Source: Chloroflexota bacterium
Lineage (GTDB): Bacteria; Chloroflexota; Anaerolineae; Anaerolineales; E44-bin32
Assembly: GCA_024277995.1 (NCBI GenBank)
Contig: JAJRUD010000016.1
Location: 1 to 44,554, forward strand
DNA length: 44,554 nt
Direction: 5' to 3'
Shown here piece after piece: positions 15,659 to 24,543 of this stretch. The notes beneath the pieces are model-generated. The model did no database searches. It saw nothing but the letters and a program-made list of their open reading frames with translations, and was not told the DNA's origin. Within the stretch, counting starts at the first letter, position 1, and each line of letters begins with the position of its first letter. The position numbers were made by a program, and so were the translations under genes.

Positions 15659-16519
15659 TCAACGGCGGCCACGGCCGCTGGCGCGGCCGTCACGTCCACC
15701 ACTGGCCAGCCGGCGCGCCATGGCCCGCACCCGTGCGTCCACCTCGCCGAAACGTCCAGGGCGCACTTCGGCGAGCATGCGCACCAGCGCGTAGACGATG
15801 GCTTGCAGCATGACCTGCCCCATCCCGGAGTCGCTGGAAGCGTGGGTGGCCAGCACCAGTTCGGCGTGGCGGGCGGCGCGCGCCGAGGGGGCGGTGACGA
15901 TGGCCGCCGTAGAGGCCTTGGCCGCTCGGGCCTCCTGCAGGGCACGTGCGATGAGCTGGGTTTCCTGCGCGGCTTCCAGCGCGATGACCAGATCGCCCTT
16001 GCGCACGCCGACGACGGCGCGCGCCAGATCGGCCGGCCCGCTGCGGGCCAGATGGATGGTGTAGCCGGCCGCTTCGAGCCAGCACACCAGACTTTGGGCG
16101 GCAGGCAGCGCCATCCCCTCCGCCAGCACCACGATGCGTGTCGCCTTGTCCAGGGCATTGATGAAGCGTTGGGCGTCTTTCTTGTCGAAGCCGCGACGGG
16201 TGAGCTCCATGGCGCGCGTCACCTCGGCCAGGGCGGCCTCGGCCGGGTGCTCGCCATCCTGGGCCGGTCGCTCGTCGAGCAGTTCACGGCGCACCCGCTG
16301 GCGGATCTCGCGTTGTAGCTGCGGATAGCCTGCATAGCCCAGGCGCTGCGCGAAGCGCACCACCGTTGCCGGGTCGACGTCCAGTTTGTGGGCCAATTCG
16401 GTTGCGGTCAGGAACGCGGCATGGGTGTATGAATCCAGCAGGAAATCCGCCAGGCGGATGAAGCTTGGCGAGAGCTGCTGTCGGGCTTGGCGAATACGCT
16501 CTTCGTACGATGCGGCCAT
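15659..16519 (-). CDS. MurR/RpiR family transcriptional regulator
   Basis: A 286-residue regulator. The N-terminal helix-turn-helix (LTATELAHKLDVDPATVVRF, then AQRLGYAGYPQLQ) is the RpiR DNA-binding signature. The C-terminal SIS domain (RIVVLAEGMALPAAQSLVCW) would bind a phosphosugar. The next gene lies only 48 bases downstream, so it may head a longer transcript, but none of the downstream genes is an obvious sugar enzyme. The C-terminus ends in a Gly/Arg-rich tail. A consensus promoter lies upstream on the minus strand. Confidence 0.9.
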   Translation of the reverse strand: MAASYEERIRQARQQLSPSFIRLADFLLDSYTHAAFLTATELAHKLDVDPATVVRFAQRLGYAGYPQLQREIRQRVRRELLDERPAQDGEHPAEAALAEVTRAMELTRRGFDKKDAQRFINALDKATRIVVLAEGMALPAAQSLVCWLEAAGYTIHLARSGPADLARAVVGVRKGDLVIALEAAQETQLIARALQEARAAKASTAAIVTAPSARAARHAELVLATHASSDSGMGQVMLQAIVYALVRMLAEVRPGRFGEVDARVRAMARRLASGGRDGRASGRGRR

Positions 16520-16569
16520 TGGCTCCTATCCGCTGGCTCGCAAGAGGCCATCCTGAGCAAGGCCCGCAA

Positions 16570-16598
16570 ACTATAGCACAAGGCCGCCCGGGGGGCAA
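16570..16598 (-). promoter_or_regulatory. Sigma-70-type promoter for the rpiR-like gene
   Basis: On the minus strand TTGCCC, a 17-base spacer and TATAGT precede the rpiR-like ATG by about 50 bases. It is back-to-back with the tRNA promoter. Confidence 0.6.
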
Positions 16599-16612
16599 AA
16601 GGCCCCGCCGCG

Positions 16613-16641
16613 TTGACTGTGCCCGGGCCCCCCGCTATAAT
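16613..16641 (+). promoter_or_regulatory. Strong promoter of tRNA-Val
   Basis: TTGACT, a 17-base spacer and a perfect TATAAT. The -10 box ends only six bases before the first base of the tRNA, so transcription should start at or within a few bases of the mature 5' end. Confidence 0.85.
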
Positions 16642-16647
16642 GCCTTC

Positions 16648-16721
16648 GGGCGGATAGCTCAGTTGGTTAGAGCACTTCTCTTACACAGAAGGGGTCGCAG
16701 GTTCGAGTCCTGTTCCGCCCA
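16648..16721 (+). tRNA. tRNA-Val (anticodon TAC)
   Basis: A 74-base cloverleaf. Acceptor stem GGGCGGA/TCCGCCC; D arm GCTC-AGTTGGTTA-GAGC; anticodon arm CTTCT-CTTACAC-AGAAG with TAC at 16682-16684; a five-base variable loop; T arm GCAGG-TTCGAGT-CCTGT. The discriminator base is A. The genomic sequence continues CCT, so the CCA end is not fully encoded. Confidence 0.97.
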
Positions 16722-16728
16722 CCTCCTT

Positions 16729-16752
16729 GCCCCCAGACATGGGGGCTCTTTC
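16729..16752 (+). terminator. Terminator after tRNA-Val
   Basis: Stem GCCCCCA / TGGGGGC with loop GACA, followed by TCTTT, starting eight bases after the tRNA. Confidence 0.8.
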
Positions 16753-17245
16753 CATGTTCGGCCCCTGGATGCAATGTGGCGTTCAGCTGCATAGGTCCAT
16801 GGGCTTGTTGCGCGCGTGGCGCCCATCAGGTCGGAGGGGCCTTGGGAAGCCGTTCCAGCGGACCGGGTGTCACCAGGGGGCCGAGATCGGCCCGGAAGCA
16901 AGGGGCCAACGGAAGAAAGGGCGGTCCGGCCGATCGGGCTGCAACAGCAGAGGGATGGGCATGAGTTTTGCAGCTCTTGATGGGCCATGATACCCTCTGG
17001 CGGGGCATGCAACATCAATTGCTCTGAAAGGACCGCAGGCCGTTCGCCTCGGCGTGTTGCGACCGTGGGGCACTTGCTCGCACGGGGTGCGAACCTGTTC
17101 CGTTCACCGGCCGGGAGCCGCGGGGGTGTGATAGCCTCAAGCAGCAGCCCCTGCATTTGCGGGGCGACTTGGCTAAGCGAGCATGCACAGCCGGGTCAAC
17201 CGGCCTTGGGCGCCGGCGCCCTTCTTCGTCCGGGAGGATTGCGGG
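16753..17245. other. Intergenic stretch with no recognised gene
   Basis: About 490 bases between the tRNA terminator and the M1 peptidase start. Short ORFs in the track here show no family resemblance and lack ribosome binding sites. I see no clear promoter, repeat or RNA. Confidence 0.5.
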
Positions 17246-18832
17246 GTGAAACCTCGACTCTTGTTGCCGCTCTCCATGCTGTTCCTGCTTTTCGGTTGTC
17301 TGCCTGCCGCCGAGCGTGATCCCACGCCCAGCGCACGTCCCCCCAGCGGCACGATCACCCTGCCGCCAGCATACACCGCGACGACGGAGCCCACACTCAC
17401 CCCGACGCTCACACCCATCCCTACGCCGGACCTGCCCATCGATGATCTGGCGTCCCAGGCGGCGGGGTTGCTGCCTGAGTTCGAAGGTGACCTGGCATCT
17501 CTGGTGTCGGCGACGCGCTATGCCATCGACCTGCAGGTCGAGTTCGATCCACAAGGTGAACGGGCGACCCTGCGGGGTGTGGCCCGCATCCGTTTCATCA
17601 ACCCGTTGTCGGAGCCCCTGGCAGACGTGGTCCTGATGTTGTGGCCCAACGATGCGCAGTATCGGGCGGAGATGGAGGCCGGACCGGTGTGGGTGGGCGA
17701 GCTCATGGTGGAGCCGGAACCCATTCTGGAGGGACTGGCCCTGCGCGTCCCGCTGCCGGAACCTCTGGCTGCCGGGTCCGTGCTGAATCTCAACCTGCCC
17801 TTCCGGATCGACACCTCGGGGCCCATCGGCGACGCGACGCCCCAGCGTTTCGGCATCACGAATGGCGTGCTGCTGGCGCCCACCTTCTATCCCCTGGTGC
17901 CGCGGCTGGTCGATGGGGAATGGCAGGCCGAGCCGGCCCCGGCGGGCGGCGATACCACAAATTCCGAAATCGCCTTCTACGACGTGCGCATCAGCGCGCC
18001 GGCGGAGTTCGACATCGTGGCCTCCGGGGTGGAAATAGAAAGGACGACGCTGGAGGATGGCAGGCAGCAGGTGCGGTTTGTCAGCGGGCCCATGCGCGAT
18101 TTCGCCTTCGCGCTGGGAGAGTTCGAAGTTCGGGAGCGCAGCGTGGACGGCGTCAGCGTGCGGGCCTGGGTCCTGCCCAAGCACCAGGACCAGATGGGGC
18201 GCATGCTGCGCGCCGCGGCCGACCAGGTTCGAATCATGAACGACCTGGTGGGACCCTACCCTTATCCCGAGCTGGACGTGGTCGACGCGCCCGGCGCTTT
18301 CGGGGGTATCGAGTACCCGGGTCTGGTCTTCGTCGGCACGCTGGGAACATCGTGGCTCATCGAGCCCACCGTGCACGAGGTCGCCCATCAGTGGTTCTAC
18401 GGCCTGATCGGCGATGATCAGGTGCATGAGCCGTGGCTGGACGAGGCGGCGGCGACCTATGGAGAGGTGCTGTACTACGAAGGCGTGGGGGACAGCGGCA
18501 AGGCCACGGGGCTGCTCGACAACTTCCGTTCCTGGTTGCGCGATTCACGAAACCCCAAGAAGCCCATCGGCCTGGGCGTCGCGCAGTACGCCTCGGAGAG
18601 GGATTACGCACTCTACGTCTATCTGAAGGGCGCCCTCTTCTTCGACGCCTTGCGCAACAGGCTTGGGGACCGGGTCTTCTTCGACTTCCTGCGTGCCTAT
18701 TATCAGGAGAATCGCTACGGCTTCGCAGACTCGGATGCCTTTCAAGAGGCGGCCGAGTCTGCCTGCGCCTGCGACCTGGAGGCCATGTTCGACCTGTGGG
18801 TCTATGAGGGGGGTGAGGTGCCGCTGCCCTGA
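17246..18832 (+). CDS. M1 family metallopeptidase lipoprotein
   Basis: A 528-residue surface lipoprotein. It begins with a signal peptide and lipobox (LLFGC), then a Thr/Pro-rich stalk (TATTEPTLTPTLTPIPTPDL). The M1 N-terminal beta domain follows, and then the gluzincin core: HEVAHQWFYG at H377 and, exactly 18 residues after HEVAH, the third zinc ligand E in WLDEAAATYGE. The substrate-binding GGIEYPGLVF box, equivalent to GAMEN, is also present. It would trim peptides outside the cell. The GTG at 17246 has GGGAGG upstream and places the signal peptide at the N-terminus; the longer ORF-track start is rejected. Confidence 0.9.
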   Translation: MKPRLLLPLSMLFLLFGCLPAAERDPTPSARPPSGTITLPPAYTATTEPTLTPTLTPIPTPDLPIDDLASQAAGLLPEFEGDLASLVSATRYAIDLQVEFDPQGERATLRGVARIRFINPLSEPLADVVLMLWPNDAQYRAEMEAGPVWVGELMVEPEPILEGLALRVPLPEPLAAGSVLNLNLPFRIDTSGPIGDATPQRFGITNGVLLAPTFYPLVPRLVDGEWQAEPAPAGGDTTNSEIAFYDVRISAPAEFDIVASGVEIERTTLEDGRQQVRFVSGPMRDFAFALGEFEVRERSVDGVSVRAWVLPKHQDQMGRMLRAAADQVRIMNDLVGPYPYPELDVVDAPGAFGGIEYPGLVFVGTLGTSWLIEPTVHEVAHQWFYGLIGDDQVHEPWLDEAAATYGEVLYYEGVGDSGKATGLLDNFRSWLRDSRNPKKPIGLGVAQYASERDYALYVYLKGALFFDALRNRLGDRVFFDFLRAYYQENRYGFADSDAFQEAAESACACDLEAMFDLWVYEGGEVPLP

Positions 18833-18971
18833 GCGCATGCGGGAGGACGGCTGCATCTTTCGCGCTCGAACGGTTGCAGAGAGGCAGCGTGCCATGTCCC
18901 CACAACGAGACCATCTGTGAGCCGCGAGCTGCGACAGGTGTGAGGACCGTGCTCGGACCCGGCCGGCGGCC

Positions 18972-20309
18972 TCAGCCGCGCCGTCGGTAGCGGATCAGCG
19001 TCGGGCGCCGGGGGCGAGAGGTGGTCGAGGTGTACTCGGCCTGCACCTGGGGCTGTGCCAATTCGAGTTCAAAGCGCCTCAGCAGCAGGCTGCAGATGAC
19101 CTTCATCTCCTGGTAGGCGAAGCCCATGCCCAGGCACTTGTGGCGCCCGCCGCCGAAACCGATCAGGCTGAAGGGCACCTGCCGGTCCTCCTGGCGCGGC
19201 GGCGCGAAGCGTAAGGGGTCGTAGCGGTCGGGATCGGCGAAGACCTCGGGCAGCCGGTGTGCCACAGCGGGCGAGACCACGCTCAGCCAGCCCGCAGGGA
19301 CGTGATAGCCGCCCAGATTGTAACCCTGGCGGTTGTAGCGCATGAGCAGGCGGGCCACCGGTTGGGTTCGCTCGGTCTCCTTCAGAGCCCATTCCAGATG
19401 GTTGAGCCGGCGCAGGGTGTCCAGATCGATGCTCTCGTCCTGCGGGACAAGCCGTTTCACCTCTTCCTGGACTCTGGCCAGGTACTGCGGATGCTGCAGC
19501 AATTGCACCAGGCCCCAACTGGCGTGGCCGGCGGTGGTCTCGTGCCCGGCGAAAACCAGACCGATGACCAGGGAGAGGACAACCTCCTCGGGAGGCGGAT
19601 TGCCGTCGGAGTAGGTGGCCTGCAGGAAGGTTTGCAGGAAGTCCTGGTGCGTCTCCTGGCTGGCGCGGCGCTCGGCGATGACCTGGCGCACGATGGATTC
19701 CAGCTTGCGGCGGGCCCGATCGCGACGGATGAAGCGGGGCAGGGGCAGGTTGGGAGGCAACATGAATTCGATGCCGGCTGCCAGGTCGCGGTAGAGACGC
19801 CAGAAAAGGTCGCCCATACGATGGCGGAAGGCCTCGCCCAGCAGCGCGCTGGCGGCGATGTACATGGTCAAACGCTCGAAAGCGCCAATCAGTTCGAAGG
19901 TGCCTGAGTCGCCGAGGGTATCCATCCAGGCCCTGGTTTCCTTCGCCATGGTCTGCACGTAGCCCGCCATCTTGCGCGCCTGGAAGGCCGGCAGCAGCAT
20001 GCGTCGCTGCTCTTCGTACTCCTTTGGGCCGGCGGCGAAGAAGATGTGCTCGCCGAACATGGGGATCAGGAAGCGGTAGACTTCCTGCATGGAAAGGCGG
20101 CCGTCGGTCTCCTGGAAAAAGAAAGCGTGGTATCGTGGACCGATGAGCACCGCGGCCGGTTGCCGGCCCAGCCGGATGGCGAAAATGGGGCCGTGGGCCT
20201 GGTAGCCGCGGCGGATGAGGGCTATGGGATCGCGCCAGAAGTCGAGGGCGTTGCCCAGCAGAGGCAGGCCGCGCACCATGGGAGGAAGGGGGCTCTGCAA
20301 GCTCATCAT
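18972..20309 (-). CDS. Cytochrome P450, CYP51-like clan
   Basis: A 445-residue haem monooxygenase. It shows the I-helix oxygen-activation motif FAGHETTAGHASW, the ExxR motif in LKETERTQP, and the haem-thiolate loop FGGGRHKCLG with C392. The B'-C region VYRFLIPMFGEHIFFAAG and the order of motifs resemble sterol 14-demethylase (CYP51) and related P450s, though the classic CYP51 GHHTS signature reads GHETT here. There is no membrane anchor. Redox partners are not in the window. Two adjacent ATGs (20309, 20306) sit after AAGGAG; the second has better spacing. The substrate is probably a terpenoid or fatty acid (inference). Confidence 0.92.
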   Translation of the reverse strand: MMSLQSPLPPMVRGLPLLGNALDFWRDPIALIRRGYQAHGPIFAIRLGRQPAAVLIGPRYHAFFFQETDGRLSMQEVYRFLIPMFGEHIFFAAGPKEYEEQRRMLLPAFQARKMAGYVQTMAKETRAWMDTLGDSGTFELIGAFERLTMYIAASALLGEAFRHRMGDLFWRLYRDLAAGIEFMLPPNLPLPRFIRRDRARRKLESIVRQVIAERRASQETHQDFLQTFLQATYSDGNPPPEEVVLSLVIGLVFAGHETTAGHASWGLVQLLQHPQYLARVQEEVKRLVPQDESIDLDTLRRLNHLEWALKETERTQPVARLLMRYNRQGYNLGGYHVPAGWLSVVSPAVAHRLPEVFADPDRYDPLRFAPPRQEDRQVPFSLIGFGGGRHKCLGMGFAYQEMKVICSLLLRRFELELAQPQVQAEYTSTTSRPRRPTLIRYRRRG

Positions 20310-20684
20310 GCTCCTTTGGTGCAGGAGACGGGCTCAGCACATTCTACCACCGGCTCGTGACGTGCTGTTTCAGGGGGAAACCTTCCAGGCATTTCTCTCG
20401 CCGTCCATTATCGCCGCCCGAGGTTGCTCTGAGGGGAGAGGATGGGGCGGGAAGCCGTCCCGATCGATGTCCCCGGGCCAGCGGCGGGGCAGATGGGCCG
20501 CAGTGCCGGCTGTGGCCATCTTGATGGATATCCACTGCGGTGAGCGCGCAGCGGAAGAAGGGCGGGGGCCGAGACGTGATACCTGTCCTTGACCCCGATT
20601 CGGGCGGGTCGTACAATCAGATTGTCTGACATTACTCTGCAGGGCCCGCCATGGGCGGGCCATTCCTCACCTATGGAGCCCCCC
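20310..20684. other. Intergenic region upstream of glyA-gcvT
   Basis: A 375-base region between the divergent P450 and glyA-gcvT genes. It holds the glyA-gcvT promoter, a palindrome after the -10 box, and an 8-bp hairpin GGCCCGCC-ATG-GGCGGGCC (20643-20661) shortly before the start codon. I looked for a glycine riboswitch and did not see its conserved core. Confidence 0.55.
20589..20617 (+). promoter_or_regulatory. Promoter of the glyA-gcvT fusion
   Basis: TTGACC, a 17-base spacer and TACAAT. The -10 box ends 67 bases before the chosen ATG. The palindrome TCAGA-TTG-TCTGA (20617-20629) starts at the last base of the -10 box and covers the likely transcription start, so it could be an operator. 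Confidence 0.75.
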
Positions 20685-23600
20685 ATGTCCGATCTTCTGT
20701 TTCGTGGCACGCTGGCTGACCTTGACCCCGATCTCCACGAGTTGACCCAGATCGAGGCCGAGCGCCAGTTTCGCAAGTTGATCCTGATCCCCTCCGAGAG
20801 CGCCGCGCCGCTGGCTGTGCGCGAGGCGCTTTCTTCAGCCTTCCAGAACATCTACGCCGAAGGCTACCCTGACGAGGCGACGCGCCGCATGTCGCAGGAC
20901 GAGATCCTCGACCTGGAGGCGCGCCTGGCCCATTACCGCCGCTACTCGGACCCGCGCTACTACAAGGGCGTCGAGTACGCTGACGCCGTCGAGGCCCTGG
21001 CTCGCCGGCGGGCGGCGGAAGCTTTCGCCGCCAACGGCCTGGACGCCGATGATCTCTGTGTCAACGTGCAGCCGCTCTCGGGGGCGCCGGCCAACAACGC
21101 CGTCTACACTGCTCTGGTGGAACCCGGGGACGTGGTGATGGGCCTGGATCTGCTCCACGGCGGGCACCTCTCCCACGGCTCCCCCGTGAACCGCTCCGGC
21201 AGGTTCTATCACATCGTCCATTACAGCGTCGACCCGGAGACGGAGCAGATCGATTACGACGCGGTGGAGGCCCTGGCGCGCGAGCACAAGCCGAAGATGA
21301 TCATCGCCGGCTTCTCCTCCTACCCCTGGAAGGCGGACTGGGCCCGCTTCCGCGCCATCGCCGACGCCGTGGGCGCCTATCTGCTGGCGGACATTGCCCA
21401 CGTGGCCGGGCTGGTGGCCGCCGGCGTCTACCCCTCACCCATCGGCATCGCCGACGTGGTCACTTTCACCACTCACAAATCGCTCTGCGGCCCGCGCGGC
21501 GCGGTGATCATCACCCACTCGCGCAAACTGGCGCGCAAGCTCGATCGCGCTGTCTTTCCCGGCGAGCAGGGTGGCCCGCACGTCAACGTCATGGTGGCCC
21601 AGGCGCTGGCTTTCAAACTGGCCACCACGGATCAATTCAAGACCTTGCAGAAGCAGGTGCTCGCCAATTGTGCTGCCCTGACCGAGGCCCTGCGCGAGGC
21701 CGGCTTCCGCATCCCCTTTGGCGGTACGGACACACACCTCACCAACCTGGACTGCAAGTCCATCGTCGGCCCTGACGGTACTACGCTCTCCGGCGATCTG
21801 GCGGCCCGCATCCTGGACATCGCCGGGGTCGTCGTGAACCGCCAGACCATCCCCGGCGACCGTTCGGCGCTGCGCCCCAGCGGCATCCGCCTCGGGACGC
21901 CGTGGATCACGCAGCGCGGCTTCCGCGAAACGGAGACCAGGGAGCTGGGCACGATCATCGCTGACGTGCTGAAGGCCTGTACGCCCTATAGCCTCCCCGG
22001 CCGCCGCGGGCCCGTGGCGCGGGCCAAGGTGGACTGGGATGTGCTGAACCGGGCCAAGATCCGGGTGCGTGAGCTGGCCACCAGCATGGGTATCGACTTC
22101 GATCCGCCCAGCCATGGGTATCCCCACTTCTATTACCTGGACGATCCGCCCCCCCAGGCTCCCTTCGCGGTGATCGAACTGGAGGGTGAGGCGGCCGAGG
22201 CTCTCTTGCGTTGGGTGACCGCGGCGCGACCCGACGCCATGCGTGCCGGCGATGTTGTGCGCACCACTTTGTACACGCCGCGCAAGGCCGTCGAGGCTGT
22301 GCTGGAGCGGGGCGAGAGCGCCTGGCGGCTCACGCTGGCCTCCGAGCAGGCGGTGCTGGCCCTGACCTGGCTGCGCGATCTCTCCGACGGCTACGTCACC
22401 GTCGACCCCCAGGACCTGGCGCGCAAGCTGCCCGGTCCGGTGGTGGTGCGCCTGGTCGGGACGGCCGAGGCCATGCCCGAGGCGCAGGAAGCGACCGGCG
22501 CCGACAAGCCCTGGTATTTGGGCATCAGCGGAGGGGAGGGCGAGCCCCTGCCGGCCTTCGAGTGGCAGGAAGGGGAAGGCGAGCTGCGCCGCACGGCGCT
22601 TTACGAAACCCATAAGGCCATGGGCGCCAGGATGGTGCCCTTCGCCGGGTGGGAGATGCCCGTCTGGTACACGGGCGTGGTGGAGGAGCACCTGGCCACC
22701 AGGCAGGCCGCCGGCCTCTTCGACGTGAGCCACATGGGCGTCTACCAGGTGGAAGGGCCGCAGGCCTGCGCTTTCCTGGACAGCGTGGTGACCAATGACG
22801 TGGCCGCGCTGGCGGTGGGCGAGTCGCTCTACACGCAGTTCCTCGACCCGGCTGGTGCGGTCATCGATGACACCATGATCTACCGCAGGTCCGAAGGGGC
22901 CTATCTGGTGGTGGTCAATGCCGCCAACGACGACAAGGACTGGGCATGGCTCAACGCCGTGCGCGAAGGCCGCGTGCGGGTGGACGAGGCGCGGCCGTGG
23001 GCCAGGGCGTTCGGCCTGGATTGTCGCCTGAGGAACCTGCGCGATCCGCAGGAGGGCGAAGACATGCGCGTCGACATCGCCCTGCAGGGTCCCAGGAGCA
23101 GGGACATCCTGCTGGCCCTGGGTTGCGACGAGGCCACGGCGAGCCGCTTGAAAGCGCTGCCCTGGGCGGGCGTGATGGAAGGGGTTTTCGGTGGCATCGA
23201 CCTGGTGGTGAGCCGCACCGGCTACACCGGTGAGCGGGTGGCTTTCGAACTCTTCGTGCACCCCGAGAAGAGCGTGGAGCTGTGGAATAAGCTCCTGGAG
23301 CAGGGCGAGACCTTCGGGCTGAAGCCCTGCGGATTGGGGGCGCGCGATTCGCTGCGAACCGAGGCCGGCCTGCCGCTCTACGGCCACGAGATGGCGGGCG
23401 AGATGGAACTGGGGGTGGGCGACGCCGGCTTCGCGGCCTACGTGAAGACTTACAAGCCCTGGTTCATCGGCCGGGAGGCCTTCCTGGAGCAGGAGGCCAA
23501 ACGTGAGTTCGAGGTGGTGCGCTTCCGCTTCCTGGACAAAGGCGTGCGCATGGCTCACTATGGCGACCCCGTGGTGGATCGACGCGGCCGGGTGATCGGC

Positions 23601-23810
23601 CGGGTCACCTCCTGTGCCGTCGACAGCGAGGGATATCTGCTGGGGCAGGCGCACATCAAGCGCAGCCACATTGGCCAGGGCACGCCCATCGCCATCTTCC
23701 AGAGCGCGCCCAAACAGGCCGGCAAGCCGCCGGCCGAACTGGAGCCCGGAGATCGTGTTGCGATCCCCACGCCGGCTGAGGTCCTTTCACGGTTCCCCAA
23801 GAAGCGCTGA
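20685..23810 (+). CDS. glyA-gcvT: Fused serine hydroxymethyltransferase / glycine-cleavage T-protein
   Basis: A single 1041-residue frame. Residues about 1-445 are [19 protein letters not shown] near the start, GVEYADAVE, the PLP-lysine motif [13 protein letters not shown] (K265), and [15 protein letters not shown]. It interconverts serine and glycine with tetrahydrofolate. Residues about 637-1041 are Gcv[70 protein letters not shown] and a C-terminal barrel. GcvT moves the aminomethyl carbon of glycine to tetrahydrofolate. The middle, about 450-636, is neither and resembles a degenerate GcvT/YgfZ-like fold. The start at 20685 has GGAG six bases upstream. The fusion joins the two folate steps that make and cleave glycine. 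No gcvH or gcvP is in the window. Confidence 0.95.
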   Translation: MSDLLFRGTLADLDPDLHELTQIEAERQFRKLILIPSESAAPLAVREALSSAFQNIYAEGYPDEATRRMSQDEILDLEARLAHYRRYSDPRYYKGVEYADAVEALARRRAAEAFAANGLDADDLCVNVQPLSGAPANNAVYTALVEPGDVVMGLDLLHGGHLSHGSPVNRSGRFYHIVHYSVDPETEQIDYDAVEALAREHKPKMIIAGFSSYPWKADWARFRAIADAVGAYLLADIAHVAGLVAAGVYPSPIGIADVVTFTTHKSLCGPRGAVIITHSRKLARKLDRAVFPGEQGGPHVNVMVAQALAFKLATTDQFKTLQKQVLANCAALTEALREAGFRIPFGGTDTHLTNLDCKSIVGPDGTTLSGDLAARILDIAGVVVNRQTIPGDRSALRPSGIRLGTPWITQRGFRETETRELGTIIADVLKACTPYSLPGRRGPVARAKVDWDVLNRAKIRVRELATSMGIDFDPPSHGYPHFYYLDDPPPQAPFAVIELEGEAAEALLRWVTAARPDAMRAGDVVRTTLYTPRKAVEAVLERGESAWRLTLASEQAVLALTWLRDLSDGYVTVDPQDLARKLPGPVVVRLVGTAEAMPEAQEATGADKPWYLGISGGEGEPLPAFEWQEGEGELRRTALYETHKAMGARMVPFAGWEMPVWYTGVVEEHLATRQAAGLFDVSHMGVYQVEGPQACAFLDSVVTNDVAALAVGESLYTQFLDPAGAVIDDTMIYRRSEGAYLVVVNAANDDKDWAWLNAVREGRVRVDEARPWARAFGLDCRLRNLRDPQEGEDMRVDIALQGPRSRDILLALGCDEATASRLKALPWAGVMEGVFGGIDLVVSRTGYTGERVAFELFVHPEKSVELWNKLLEQGETFGLKPCGLGARDSLRTEAGLPLYGHEMAGEMELGVGDAGFAAYVKTYKPWFIGREAFLEQEAKREFEVVRFRFLDKGVRMAHYGDPVVDRRGRVIGRVTSCAVDSEGYLLGQAHIKRSHIGQGTPIAIFQSAPKQAGKPPAELEPGDRVAIPTPAEVLSRFPKKR

Positions 23811-23832
23811 AGGCATGTGCAGACCGCAAAAG

Positions 23833-23866
23833 CCAGGTGCCCTGTCCATAAGGACAGGGCACCTGG
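23833..23866. terminator. Bidirectional terminator between glyA-gcvT and Flp pilin
   Basis: A perfect 15-bp stem CCAGGTGCCCTGTCC / GGACAGGGCACCTGG with an ATAA loop. On the minus strand it is followed by CTTTT, so it fits best as the pilin-gene terminator; on plus no T-run follows. Confidence 0.75.
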
Positions 23867-23922
23867 TGCGTCAGGAGAAGAAGGGGGATACCCCGCTCAA
23901 CGAAATCAGCGAATAGATAGAC

Positions 23923-24069
23923 CTAGATGTTGCTGACGATGTTGCTGAAGACGTTGCCGATCGCGGGGCCGAGCAACGCGAGGATGATGATCACCACGAC
24001 GGCGACCAGAACAAGAATCAGCGCGTACTCGACCAGACCCTGACCCTTTTCTTTCGGTGCGAAGAGCAT
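23923..24069 (-). CDS. Flp/Fap family pilin subunit
   Basis: A 48-residue pre-pilin. After a short basic leader (MLFAPKEKG), the conserved processing and assembly stretch GQGLVEYALILVLVAVVVII begins, with the Glu at the +5-type position, then a polar C-terminus GPAIGNVFSNIVSNI. It would be cleaved by a TadV/PilD-like peptidase and assembled into a type IVb pilus or related pseudopilus. AAGGAGG lies seven bases before the ATG at 24069; the ORF-track extension is wrong. No tad secretion genes are nearby, so the machinery must be elsewhere. Confidence 0.92.
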   Translation of the reverse strand: MLFAPKEKGQGLVEYALILVLVAVVVIIILALLGPAIGNVFSNIVSNI

Positions 24070-24295
24070 GTCAAACCTCCTTATGGTGTCTTCGCTCGGT
24101 GGTGCCGAAGGCTGGTGCATGGCCATCGCCATCGACACCGAATAAAGCATAGCACGTGTTCGGGTCCCTCCGACCTTACGAACACCTTGCGATGCGTCCT
24201 CTCCGGCCAGTGGCCGTGCAAGAAGCGCGCCGGACTCTCCTCCGAGGCAGAGTCCGGCGCGCACTGCGATCTATTGGCGATGGTGGAAGCGGCGC

Positions 24296-24430
24296 TCAGG
24301 TGGCAATCAGGCTGACAACGAAGGAAGCGATGACGATGATCGCTATCAGGCTGAAGATGATCTGCTGGGTGCGCATGCGGCGCTGTTCGCGTGCCGAGAG
24401 AGAAAGCTTGCGCTTCTTCTTGCGGGCCAT
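24296..24430 (-). CDS. Small basic single-helix membrane protein
   Basis: A 44-residue ORF, too short for the ORF track. The N-terminus is very basic (MARKKKRKLSLSAREQRRMR) and is followed by one helix, IIFSLIAIIVIASFVVSLIA, ending at the stop. A GAGGGAT block lies upstream of the ATG. It lies on the same strand as the Flp pilin and 226 bases before it. I recall small proteins of this shape in Chloroflexota but cannot name a family. It may bind nucleic acid or acidic lipid with its basic arm; that is inference. Confidence 0.65.
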   Translation of the reverse strand: MARKKKRKLSLSAREQRRMRTQQIIFSLIAIIVIASFVVSLIAT

Positions 24431-24543
24431 AATCCCTCATCCCTTTCGACGTTATTGACCGCATCATACCATGTCGAACGCCTGCAGGTCTAGCGGCGCG
24501 CATCATTATTTCCGGGCGCCTGGCCGCTAGGCAGAACGGGGGA

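Noticed and set aside
16727-17319. Small ORFs after tRNA-Val
   Set aside because: No ribosome binding sites, no family resemblance and mutual overlap; considered noise.
20310-20684. Glycine riboswitch upstream of glyA-gcvT
   Set aside because: I looked for the conserved glycine aptamer core and saw none; only a promoter, a palindrome and a hairpin.
21435-23669. 744-codon antisense ORF
   Set aside because: Shadow of the GlyA-GcvT fusion, with no recognisable domain.
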